Shown here: piece after piece, positions 25,900-33,903 of the stretch
How the letters are laid out: each line of letters starts with the position of its first letter
Position numbering within the stretch: the first letter of the stretch is position 1
NCBI RefSeq assembly: GCF_030814995.1
Contig: NZ_JAUSVX010000015.1
Coordinates: 1-64,000, forward strand
Source: Labrys wisconsinensis
GTDB taxonomy: Bacteria; Pseudomonadota; Alphaproteobacteria; Rhizobiales; Labraceae
Length of the DNA stretch: 64,000 nucleotides
Direction: 5' to 3'
Notes under the pieces: generated by a model
What the model saw: the letters and a program-made list of their open reading frames with translations, nothing else
Databases searched by the model: none
Told to the model about the DNA's origin: nothing
Translations under genes and position numbers: made by a program

Positions 25900-27033
25900 A
25901 TGACTAATCCTGACGCACCCAAGCCTGACGCACCCAAGCCTGACGCATCGAAGGCCGGCGCCCAGCTGCGCGGCGCCGCCGAGGACCTGTTCGGCCACGA
26001 GCTTGCCGCCCTCGCCGCCGAGGACGAGCGCGCTCGCCCCGCCAATTGGCGCCTCTCGCCCCAGGCGGTCGTGACCTATCTCATGGGCGGCCGGACCCGG
26101 TCGGGCGTCGAGGTCAGCCCGAAATATATCGGCAACCGCCGGCTGATCGAAACCGCCGTGGCGACGCTCGCCACCGACCGGGCCCTCCTGCTGCTCGGCG
26201 TGCCGGGCACCGCCAAGTCCTGGGTGTCGGAGCACCTGGCCGCCGCCATCTCCGGCTCCTCGCAGATGCTGGTGCAGTGCACCGCCGGCAGCGACGAGAA
26301 CCAGATCCGCTACGGCTGGAACTACGCGATCCTGCTGGCCAAGGGCCCCTCGCGCGAGGCGCTGGTGGCAACCCCGCTGATGCGCGCCATGGAGCAGGGC
26401 CGGATCGTGCGCTTCGAGGAGCTGACGCGCATGGGCTCGGACGTGCAGGACACCCTCATCACCGTGCTCTCGGAGAAGACCCTGCCGATCCCGGAGATCG
26501 ACGGCGCGGTCCATGCCAGCCGCGGCTTCAACCTCATCGCCACCGCCAACAATCGCGACAAGGGCGTCAACGAGCTCTCCTCGGCCTTGAAGCGCCGTTT
26601 CAACGTGGTGGCGCTGCCGCTGCCGGCCAGCATCGAGGAGGAGCAGGCGATCGTGGTCAAGCGCGTCGCCGAGATCGGCTCCAGCCTCGAGCTGCCGGAG
26701 ATCGAGCCGGCCGAGCGCGAGATCGCCCGCGTGGTGACGATCTTCCGCGAGCTGCGCGATGGCCAGACGCTGAACGGCAAGCTCAGGCTGAAGACCCCCA
26801 CCGGCTCGCTCTCGACCGCCGAGGCGATCGCCGTCACCATCGGCGCCTGGGCCGAGGCCGGCCATTTCGGCACCGGCGTGATCGATGCCCAGAGCCTCGC
26901 CGCCAACATCGTCGGCGCGGTGGTCAAGGACCCGGTGCAGGACCGCGTGGTGATGCAGGAATATCTCGAGACCGTCGTGCGCGAGCGCAAGGACTGGACG
27001 GATCTCTACACGGCGATCCGCGAGGTGATGTGA
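25900..27033 (+). CDS. MoxR-family AAA+ ATPase (YehL-type)
   Basis: A 377-residue AAA+ ATPase. Walker A is GVPGTAKS at 100-107. The Walker B region reads RIVRFEE (168-174), so Glu173 takes the place of the usual Asp next to the catalytic Glu174. Sensor 1 is IATANNRDKG and the arginine-finger region is ALKRRF. A Pro/Asp repeat (residues 4-18) precedes the core. MoxR proteins act as chaperone-like remodelers with VWA partners; here a VWA gene closes the same operon. Spacing is 15 bp before and 1 bp after. Best assignment is the YehL subfamily. Confidence 0.88.
   Translation: MTNPDAPKPDAPKPDASKAGAQLRGAAEDLFGHELAALAAEDERARPANWRLSPQAVVTYLMGGRTRSGVEVSPKYIGNRRLIETAVATLATDRALLLLGVPGTAKSWVSEHLAAAISGSSQMLVQCTAGSDENQIRYGWNYAILLAKGPSREALVATPLMRAMEQGRIVRFEELTRMGSDVQDTLITVLSEKTLPIPEIDGAVHASRGFNLIATANNRDKGVNELSSALKRRFNVVALPLPASIEEEQAIVVKRVAEIGSSLELPEIEPAEREIARVVTIFRELRDGQTLNGKLRLKTPTGSLSTAEAIAVTIGAWAEAGHFGTGVIDAQSLAANIVGAVVKDPVQDRVVMQEYLETVVRERKDWTDLYTAIREVM
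25909..25953 (+). repeat. Tandem 15-bp repeat in MoxR gene start
   Basis: Three consecutive copies of CCTGACGCACCCAAG (25909-25923, 25924-25938, 25939-25953; the last has two changes) encode PDAPK-type pentapeptides at the N-terminus. Such an array can expand or contract in frame, altering a flexible N-terminal tail without breaking the protein. Confidence 0.85.
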
Positions 27034-27034
27034 G

Positions 27035-29365
27035 ATGGCGCCGGCGGACCGGCTGCATCTCTTCGGCATCCGCCATCACGGGCCGGGCTCGGCGCGCAAT
27101 CTCGTCACCGCGCTCGACGCCCTCGACCCGACGCTCGTGCTCATCGAAGGGCCGGCGGACGTCTCCGATCTGATCGTCCATGCCGGGTCGCCCGGCATGG
27201 TGCCGCCCCTCGCCATCCTGGTGCACGCCGGGGACGATCCCGCCAACGCCAGCTTCTATCCCTTCGCCGTCTATTCCCCGGAATGGCAGGCCATGCGCTG
27301 GGCCGCCGCCCGAGGGCGGGCCGCGCGCTTCATCGATCTGCCGGCCGAAATCCGCCTGGCGAAGACGCCGGATCCCGACCCCGCGGAGCCGGACGGGGGC
27401 GAGCCGGCAGAGGAGGCCGTGCCGGCGCCCGCCGACGTCGAGGCCCTCGCCATCCGGCGCGACCCGCTCGCCTATCTCGCCGGCATCGCCGGCTACAGGG
27501 ACAGCGAGGCCTGGTGGAACGCCCTGATCGAGCAGGGAGCCGGCGGGCCGGCCGTGTTCGCGGCGATCGAGGCCGCGATGACCGAGCTGCGCCGCCATGC
27601 CGACGCGAGCGCCGCGGAGCCCGACGAGGACCGCGTGCTCGAGCAGCGGCGCGAGGCCCATATGCGCCTTGCCGTCGCGGCGGCGCTGCGGGAGACGGAG
27701 GGGCCGGTCGCGGTCGTCTGCGGCGCCTGGCATCTGCCGGCTCTGCGGCTGCGGCGGCCGCAGGCCGAGGACCGGGCGCTGCTCAAGGGGCTGCCCAAGG
27801 TGAAGGTTTCCGCGACCTGGGTGCCCTGGACCGAGACGCGGCTGGCCAGCGCCAGCGGCTATGCCGCCGGCGTCGCCTCGCCGGGCTGGTACGCCCATCT
27901 GTGGAACGAGGTCGAACGCGGCCGCGATGCGCCGGCGCTGCCGGTGCGCGACGCGACCGCCCGTTGGCAGGTACGGGTGGCGGCGCTGCTGCGCCGGCAC
28001 GGCCGGCCGGCCTCCACCGCCTCGGTGATCGAGGCGGCGCGCCTGGCGCAGGCGCTCGCCGGCCTGCGCGATCTCGCCGTGCCCGGCCTGGAGGAGATGC
28101 GGGAGGCCAGCCTCGCCACGCTCTGCCTGGGCGAGCCGGCGCCGATGGCGCTGATCGAGACCGAGCTCGTGGTCGGCCGCGCGGTCGGCGCGATCGACGA
28201 GAGCGTGCCGCAGATGCCGCTCGCGGCCGATCTCGCCCGCTGGCAGAAGCGGCTGAAGCTCAAGCCCGAGGCCCTCGACGAGGACGTCTCGCTCGACCTG
28301 CGCACCGAGGCCGGCCTCGCCAAATCGCTGCTTCTCCACCGGCTCGCGCTGATCCGCGTGCCCTGGGGCCGGCTGCAGGGGGCGGGCTCGAGCCGCGGCA
28401 CCTTCCGCGAGAACTGGCGCCTGCGCTGGGAGCCGGAATTCTCGGTCCGCCTCGCCGAGGCGCTCGTGCATGGCACGACGGTCGAGCAGGCCGCCGGCAA
28501 CGCCGCCGTCGCCGCCGCGCGCGACGCGCCAGCCCTGGCGGGGGTCTCCGACATCGTCCGCAGCTGCCTGCTCGCCGGCCTCGATGCCGCCGCGCGCACC
28601 ACCATCGCGCTCCTGCAGGCGCGCGCCGCCGGTTCCAGCGACGTGGCGACGCTGGCCGGCGCCGTCCCGCCGCTCGCGGCCGTGCTGCGCTACGGCACCG
28701 CCCGGGCCATTCCCGCGGCGGAGCTGCAGCTCCTGGTGGTCAGCCTGGCCGAGGCGGTCTGCGCCGGGCTGGTGCATGCCTGCCGCCGCCTTCAGCCGGC
28801 GGAGGCCGAGGCCCTGCGCCGCACGCTCGCGGCGCTGGACGAGGCTCTGGCGCTGCTCGACCGCGCCGCCACCAGCGAAGCCTGGCTCGGCGCCCTGCAT
28901 GCGCTTGCCGATGACGGCGAGGGCGACGAGCTCCTGCGCGGCTTCGCCGTCCGCGCACTCTATGACCGTGGGGCCATGCCGGCGGAGGCGGCTGCGGCCT
29001 GCTTCTCCCGCGCCTTGTCGCCGTCCGTGCCGCCGCTCGAGGCCGGGCGCTGGCTGGAGGGCTTCCTCGCCCATGCCGGGCAGGTGCTGCTGCACGACGC
29101 GGCCCTGCGCGCCATGATCGACCGCTGGCTGGTCGCGCTCGACGAGGAGCCCTTCGTCGCGGTGCTGCCGATGCTGCGCCGTGCCTTCGGTGCGATCGAC
29201 CGGGGCGAACGCCGCCGCATGCTCGACCTGGCCCGCCGGCCCGCCGACGACGGACCGGCGGCGGCCCGGCCGCCGACATCCGCCGCGGCGGAGGCGCCGG
29301 GCTTCGCGGCGGCGCTGCCGCTCCTGCTGACCATCCTGGGCCTGGATGCGGAGACGGGATCGTGA
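27035..29365 (+). CDS. DUF5682 family protein (YehM-like)
   Basis: A 776-residue soluble protein. The N-terminal domain (about 1-250) has GIRHHGPGS (residues 11-19), LIEGP with Glu38, a block around YSPEWQAMRWA and RFIDLPAEIR, and CGAWHLPAL with His233. The two GxxH motifs and the Glu resemble the active-site pattern of the TraB/TIKI/EreA-like superfamily, so a hydrolase-type domain is possible (inference). The remainder is alpha-helical. It is fourth in the operon, 1 bp after the MoxR gene and overlapping the VWA gene by 4 bases, and corresponds to E. coli YehM by position and size. Confidence 0.8.
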   Translation: MAPADRLHLFGIRHHGPGSARNLVTALDALDPTLVLIEGPADVSDLIVHAGSPGMVPPLAILVHAGDDPANASFYPFAVYSPEWQAMRWAAARGRAARFIDLPAEIRLAKTPDPDPAEPDGGEPAEEAVPAPADVEALAIRRDPLAYLAGIAGYRDSEAWWNALIEQGAGGPAVFAAIEAAMTELRRHADASAAEPDEDRVLEQRREAHMRLAVAAALRETEGPVAVVCGAWHLPALRLRRPQAEDRALLKGLPKVKVSATWVPWTETRLASASGYAAGVASPGWYAHLWNEVERGRDAPALPVRDATARWQVRVAALLRRHGRPASTASVIEAARLAQALAGLRDLAVPGLEEMREASLATLCLGEPAPMALIETELVVGRAVGAIDESVPQMPLAADLARWQKRLKLKPEALDEDVSLDLRTEAGLAKSLLLHRLALIRVPWGRLQGAGSSRGTFRENWRLRWEPEFSVRLAEALVHGTTVEQAAGNAAVAAARDAPALAGVSDIVRSCLLAGLDAAARTTIALLQARAAGSSDVATLAGAVPPLAAVLRYGTARAIPAAELQLLVVSLAEAVCAGLVHACRRLQPAEAEALRRTLAALDEALALLDRAATSEAWLGALHALADDGEGDELLRGFAVRALYDRGAMPAEAAAACFSRALSPSVPPLEAGRWLEGFLAHAGQVLLHDAALRAMIDRWLVALDEEPFVAVLPMLRRAFGAIDRGERRRMLDLARRPADDGPAAARPPTSAAAEAPGFAAALPLLLTILGLDAETGS

Positions 29366-30546
29366 GCGCGCTTTCCGAAGACGACGAGGCCGGACGGCTG
29401 CGGCGCTGGCGCCTCGCCCTCGGCGGCGATGACGCCGAAGGCCTCGGCGAGCGCGACCGGCGGCTCGATCAGGCGCTCGCCGGGCTCTACGACACCGGGC
29501 CGGACAGCGGCGGGCGCCGCGCCGGCCTCGGCGCCTCGGCGCCGCGCGTCGCCCGCTGGCTCGGCGACATCCGGGAATTCTTTCCCGCCAGCGTCGTGCA
29601 GGTGATGCAGAAGGACGCGTTCGACCGCCTCGGCCTGAAGCAGATGCTGCTGGAGCCGGAGTTCCTTGCCGCGCTGGAGCCGGACGTGCACCTCATCGCC
29701 GATCTGGTCGCGCTACGGTCGGCCATGCCGGAAAAGGCCAAGGATACGGCGCGCCAGGTGGTGGCCAAGGTGGTCGCCGAGCTGATGGCGCGTCTGGAGA
29801 GCCGGACGGTGGAGATGGTCCGCGGCGCCCTCAACCGCCAGCGGCGCACGAGCCGGCCGCGCTTTCCCGACATCGACTGGCCGCGCACCATCGCGCGCAA
29901 CCTTCGGCACTGGCAGGCCGAGCACCGCACCATCGTGCCCGAACGCCTCGTCGGCTACGGCCGCAGCGCCCGCCGCTCCCATGCCGAGGAGGTGATCCTG
30001 TGCGTGGACCAGTCAGGCTCGATGGCGACCTCGGTGGTCTATTCCTCGATCTTCGCGGCCGTGCTGGCCTCGATTCCGGCGATCGCCACCAGGCTGGTGG
30101 TGTTCGACACGGCCGTGCTCGACCTCAGCGAGGAGCTGAAGGACCCGGTCGAGGTGCTGTTCGGCGTCCAGCTCGGCGGCGGCACCGACATCAACCAGGC
30201 CCTGGCCTTCTGCGAGCGCCTGGTGCTCGAGCCGGCGAGGACGCATCTGGTGCTGATCACCGATCTCTATGAGGGCGGCAACGCCGCCGAGATGCTGGCC
30301 CGGGCCCGCTCGCTCGTCGCCGCCGGCGTCAACCTGATCGTCCTGCTCGCGCTCAACGACGATGGCCGTCCGGGCTACGATGCCCGGCATGCCGCGGCCT
30401 TCGCCGCCCTGGGTGCGCCGGTTTTCGCCTGCTCGCCCGACCAGTTCCCCGACCTGATGGCGGCCGCGCTCAAGCGCGAGGACATCGCCGCCTGGGCCGC
30501 CGCCCGGGACATCGCGCTGATCCGTGCGGACGGCGAGGCGGGATAG
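29362..30546 (+). CDS. VWA domain protein, MoxR partner (YehP-like)
   Basis: A 394-residue cytoplasmic VWA (CoxE-like) protein with no signal peptide. The N-terminal helical half (about 1-205) is followed by a VWA domain with an intact MIDAS: DQSGS at 216-220, Thr275 in GGTDIN, and Asp301 in LITDLYEGG. Metal-dependent binding of a partner is expected; VWA proteins of this type work with MoxR ATPases (as RavA with ViaA). It starts with GTG overlapping the previous stop and closes the five-gene operon. Corresponds to YehP by domain and order. Confidence 0.87.
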   Translation: MSALSEDDEAGRLRRWRLALGGDDAEGLGERDRRLDQALAGLYDTGPDSGGRRAGLGASAPRVARWLGDIREFFPASVVQVMQKDAFDRLGLKQMLLEPEFLAALEPDVHLIADLVALRSAMPEKAKDTARQVVAKVVAELMARLESRTVEMVRGALNRQRRTSRPRFPDIDWPRTIARNLRHWQAEHRTIVPERLVGYGRSARRSHAEEVILCVDQSGSMATSVVYSSIFAAVLASIPAIATRLVVFDTAVLDLSEELKDPVEVLFGVQLGGGTDINQALAFCERLVLEPARTHLVLITDLYEGGNAAEMLARARSLVAAGVNLIVLLALNDDGRPGYDARHAAAFAALGAPVFACSPDQFPDLMAAALKREDIAAWAAARDIALIRADGEAG

Positions 30547-30703
30547 GGGGCCTGCGCCGCGGCTGTCAGGCCGCCGGGCTCGGCCGGATGGCCCGGACGG
30601 TGAGGAGCCTGGCGCCCCATAGGGCCGAGCGCGTCGATGTCGGCCGCGAGGGCGTCGATGACCGGCGCGAAGGGCATGTGGAGGAAGAGGTGCGCCCGGC
30701 CGG

Positions 30704-31009
30704 CTATTCCTCCGGCTCGGTGGTGAACAGCAGGGGATAGCCGCGGCTGCGGCCGGCGTCGGTCGCGCGCGTCGCCCGCGTCTCGGCAATGTCCTTGGCG
30801 AAGACGCCGACCACGCAGACGCCGCGCTTGTGCGCGGTCAGCATGACGCGATGGGCCTGGCCTTCGTTCATCCGGAACTCCGCCTTGAGGACCAGGACGA
30901 CGAACTCGCGCGGCGTGAAGTCGTCGTTGACGAGGATGACCTTGTACAGGCGCGGGCGTTGTGTCTTCGGCGCGACCTTGGTGCGCGGCTGGACGTTGAT
31001 GTCGCTCAC
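30704..31009 (-). CDS. clpS: ATP-dependent Clp protease adaptor ClpS (ClpS2-type)
   Basis: A 101-residue adaptor delivering N-degron substrates to ClpAP. The conserved core is LYKVILVNDDFTPREFVV (about residues 21-38), with the substrate-pocket Asp-Asp, and MLTAHKRG. The ending GYPLLFTTEPEE is characteristic of the second ClpS paralogue (ClpS2) of alphaproteobacteria rather than the clpA-linked ClpS1. GTG 31009 gives the compact protein (MSDINVQP); an upstream GTG at 31114 would add 35 unrelated residues. No clpA is adjacent. Confidence 0.9.
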   Translation of the reverse strand: MSDINVQPRTKVAPKTQRPRLYKVILVNDDFTPREFVVLVLKAEFRMNEGQAHRVMLTAHKRGVCVVGVFAKDIAETRATRATDAGRSRGYPLLFTTEPEE

Positions 31010-31212
31010 GGGTTCACCCCCATCGGCGATGGCAGGAGCAGGACGCCTTTTCGCATGCCCGGCCGCCGGCGTCCACGCCGCGCATCGGCCGACCAGCGCG
31101 ATGCTTCGGCGCACCCCCGCGGGGAGGCGTGCGGCCTCAGCGCCATTGCTCCGGCGTGCTGGTCAGCATTGGCCTGGCACGAAACTGCAAACTCAAGTCG
31201 GGCTGAAGCCGC

Positions 31213-31443
31213 TCAGTGCTCCCGCCGCTTGCGTTCGGCCGGCGGATCCTCCGCCGCCATCTCGCGCACCATCATCATTCGGCTGAAGGCGAGGCCGTTC
31301 AGGGCGGTGGCGACCTCTTCGCGCGACCAGCCCGCCAGTTCCGCCTGCTCGGCAAGGGCCCGGAAGGCCGGCTCCACCGCCAGCAGACAATCGTGGAGAC
31401 GATCGGGATGGTTGTCCGGGATCTCCGGGCCGGGGATATCCAT
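31213..31443 (-). CDS. Conserved small hypothetical protein
   Basis: A 76-residue acidic-to-neutral helical protein (CLLAVEPAFRALAEQAELAG, then WSREEVATALNGLAFSRMMM) with a charged tail ERKRREH. The pattern resembles small conserved proteins of unknown function in Hyphomicrobiales. No membrane segment. It lies upstream of clpS on the same strand with a 203-bp gap. The ribosome binding site is weak, so moderate confidence. Confidence 0.6.
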   Translation of the reverse strand: MDIPGPEIPDNHPDRLHDCLLAVEPAFRALAEQAELAGWSREEVATALNGLAFSRMMMVREMAAEDPPAERKRREH

Positions 31444-31979
31444 AGATGCAGCCTAGCTTGTGACCTTTGTGCCGCAATGGCAGTGAAGCACATCATTCCG
31501 TCGGGAATGCAAGTTTCGCCTGCTCCCCGGGACAAAAATCTTGGCTTATGAGGCAAGAAAAGCGCGCCCTGGCCTCGTGCGGCAAGCTTTGGCGGCTTCA
31601 TGATACTCCCGTCGGGCGATGACGAGTCGAGCGGGCCTCGCGCCTCAGTCATAAGGCGCGACCGGTCCGCGCAAACCCAATATAAATCTGTGAATTATGT
31701 CGAGCCATCTATGGTTGCATTTGCTGCTTTCGAAGCTCGATTCGGCAAAATGACAGATAAAATGACACCATATTCAAAATGGTTGGAAATTATACTATGG
31801 ACCTTTGAGGGTCTCGACGTGACTTTGCCAGCATTCGCCCGAAATTATTAAGGAATTTTAACACCCGAAAACCACTTGTCAGACGAATCTTGGCGAAATA
31901 TGGGAATTGGTTATTTGCAAAGTCGAGATTGATGTTATACGATATTGTTGCGTGAGGATCTTTCGGCAGCGTCGGCACC
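31444..31979. other. AT-rich intergenic region before the recombinase homologue
   Basis: About 535 bp without a confident gene. From about 31680 the sequence is strikingly AT-rich compared with the rest of the window, often a sign of acquired DNA or a long regulatory region. An 83-codon frame at 31600-31851 shows no family signature and no ribosome binding site. A possible promoter for the downstream gene is TTGCAA (31915-31920) with TACGAT (31938-31943) at 17-bp spacing. Confidence 0.5.
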
Positions 31980-32666
31980 ATGAGAACTGCCATTGCCTAT
32001 ATTCGTGTTCCCGCAGCAGGGCAGAAGCGCCCCGGCCTGGACATCGAGGCTCAGCGCCGCACGCTCCGCAGCTTCGCCGAGGCGGAGGGCATCCGGATCA
32101 TCGGCGAGCATATCGAGGTGGATGCCGGCAGGGGAGGCGAGGCCATCGAGCATCGGCCGCACCTGGCTGCGGCCATGGCTTCGGCGCGCGTCGCCCGCTG
32201 CCCCATCCTGGTCAGCCGGCTGGATCGCCTGTCGGGCGACGTGGCGGTGATCTCCGGCCTGATGGCGCAGGAGATCCCCTTCGTCATCGCCGAAGCCGGC
32301 GTCGAGGCGCTGCCGTTCATGATGCGGCTCTATGACGAGCTGCCGCCGAAGGCGCGGACCCTCATCTCGGAGCGGACCAAGGCGGCGCTCGCCGCGCCGA
32401 GGCTGGACGGCCGGCGGCCGGGCAATCCGCGGCTGGTCGAGACGGCGGCCGTGTTGGGCCGGGCCGCGGTGAAGGCCAATGCCGACGCCTTCGCGGCCTC
32501 GCTGGTGCCGGTGATCGAGACCATCCAGGCCAGCGGCATCACCAGCTACGATGCCATCGCCGCGGCCCTCAACGCCCGCGGCATCCATACGCGCCGCCAG
32601 GGCAAGTGGCACGCCGCCACGGTGCGCAACCTCTTGCTGCGCAAGGTGAACCTGGCCGCGCGCTGA
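31980..32666 (+). CDS. Serine recombinase (resolvase-like) family protein with missing catalytic Ser
   Basis: A 228-residue protein with the resolvase fold: an N-terminal catalytic-type domain (1-130) containing YIRVPAAGQ, LDIEAQRRTLRSFAE and ILVSRLDRLSGDV, and a C-terminal recombinase/HTH part ending LNARGIHTRRQGKWHAATVRNLL. In active members the fourth residue of the YxRVS motif is the nucleophilic Ser; here it is Pro11. Arg9 and SRLDRLS are retained. It may be a DNA-binding protein or a decaying recombinase. A fragment of its 3' end recurs at about 33659-33700 as part of a tandem duplication. Confidence 0.8.
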   Translation: MRTAIAYIRVPAAGQKRPGLDIEAQRRTLRSFAEAEGIRIIGEHIEVDAGRGGEAIEHRPHLAAAMASARVARCPILVSRLDRLSGDVAVISGLMAQEIPFVIAEAGVEALPFMMRLYDELPPKARTLISERTKAALAAPRLDGRRPGNPRLVETAAVLGRAAVKANADAFAASLVPVIETIQASGITSYDAIAAALNARGIHTRRQGKWHAATVRNLLLRKVNLAAR

Positions 32667-32842
32667 AGCCGGCCCCTCCGCCCCGGGGCGGCGGCCGGCG
32701 CCGCATGCGTTGCGCAGGCCGCCCTGTGCCATGGGTCACATGTCCGGCGGGCGGGCGCCACTCCACCTGGTCCAGGGCTCATTTCCGCCGCACTGTGTCA
32801 GCCATCCTGCGCTGTTCCCCACCGTCAGACGTCAGGCCAGCC

Positions 32843-33532
32843 ATGCGCACGACCCTGTCCCCGGGTGTTCTCCTCCTGCTCCTCGTCCTGTGCGGCCCCG
32901 CGTCCGCCGCTCCGGCGCGGGACAATTATGCCGCCTGCAATGGCGGGAAAGATCATGCCGGCATCATCTCGGCCTGTTCCTGGGTGCTCGCCCGGGGCGG
33001 CCGGGAATCCGCCAACAACCGCAAGATCGCCTTCTTCTATCGCGGCCTCGCCTATCAGGTGAGCGACCATCTCGACCAGGCGATCGACGACTACCACAAG
33101 GCCCTGGCGCTGGACGCCGCCTATGGCCCGGCGATCCAGAACCTCTCGGTCGGTCTCAACAAGCGCGGCAGCGATGCGTTCAACCGCGGCGACTATGACT
33201 CCGCGCTGGCGGCGTTCGAGGAGTCCGTCCGGCTGGACCCGAAAAACGCGGTCAGCGTCAGCAACCGGGCTGCGGCCCATCTGAAGAAGGGCGAGCTGGG
33301 GCTGGCGCTGGCCGACTGCACGGAAGGTATCGCCCTCGATCCCAAATACATCCTCGCCCGGGATATCTGCGGCCGCACCTACCTCGCCCAGCACGACAAT
33401 GCCAATGCCGTGGCTGCCTTCACCCAGGCCTTTGCCCTCGATCTGCATTTCAGCGACGGCGAGCCCCTCTCGATGGCGGACGCGCTGAAGCAGGCCCAGG
33501 CCGCCCTGCCGCCGCCGGCTGGCGCGCGGTGA
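32843..33532 (+). CDS. Exported TPR protein, truncated paralogue of the caspase gene
   Basis: A 229-residue protein with a signal peptide (about 1-22, ending ASAAPARD) and at least three TPR motifs (AFFYRGLAYQVSDHLDQAID, GDYDSALAAFEESVRLDP, GELGLALADCTEGIALDP). It is nearly identical over its whole length to the TPR half of the downstream caspase protein at 33904-35337. A deletion at its 3' end brings in a stop codon (33530-33532) before the caspase domain. It may still be expressed as a TPR-only protein. Confidence 0.72.
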   Translation: MRTTLSPGVLLLLLVLCGPASAAPARDNYAACNGGKDHAGIISACSWVLARGGRESANNRKIAFFYRGLAYQVSDHLDQAIDDYHKALALDAAYGPAIQNLSVGLNKRGSDAFNRGDYDSALAAFEESVRLDPKNAVSVSNRAAAHLKKGELGLALADCTEGIALDPKYILARDICGRTYLAQHDNANAVAAFTQAFALDLHFSDGEPLSMADALKQAQAALPPPAGAR

Positions 33533-33658
33533 CGCGGACCTCGTCGCCGCAGCCCTGCGGCAGGACGGCTTCACCTCGGTCGTCACCCTGGGCGACCTCT
33601 CGCGCCAGGCCTTCGTCGCGGCATTGCGCGACTTCGAGGCCAAGGCGGACTGGGTCGC
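33531..33658 (+). pseudogene. Remnant of caspase domain
   Basis: In the frame starting at 33531 the sequence reads DADLVAAALRQDGF, then LSRQAFVAALRDFEAKADW, which matches the beginning of the caspase domain encoded at 34702-34830. The catalytic His and Cys regions are absent. It is out of frame with the preceding TPR gene and ends at the junction with duplicated recombinase-tail sequence. No independent gene is expected. Confidence 0.8.
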
Positions 33659-33903
33659 GCCTCCTGCTGCGCAAGGCCAGTCTGGCCGCGTGCTGAGGTC
33701 GGGAGCCGTTGCACCCCCTCCGGGTGCCGTCGACGGGCGGTCCGGCACGAAGGCGCGTGCCGGATGCTCCGGGCGGCACGCCCCAGTGCCGCCGGTCACA
33801 CCTCCGCCCGTCCTGCGCGGCAGCGCCTCGTCCGAGGGCTCATTTTCGCCACACTGCATCTGGCATTCTGCGCTGTTCCCCAACGTCAGACGTCAGGCCG
33901 GCC
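33659..33903. other. Duplicated intergenic segment before the caspase gene
   Basis: It contains no gene. It begins with a diverged copy of the recombinase 3' end and ends with about 80 bp closely similar to the region before the gene at 32843 (GGCTCATTT, later CTGCGCTGTTCCCCA and CGTCAGACGTCAGGCC). Both copies of the TPR gene therefore probably carry the same promoter. Confidence 0.65.

Noticed and set aside
31600-31851. 83-codon frame in the AT-rich gap
   Set aside because: No ribosome binding site, no family resemblance, and it spans the shift from GC-rich to AT-rich DNA.
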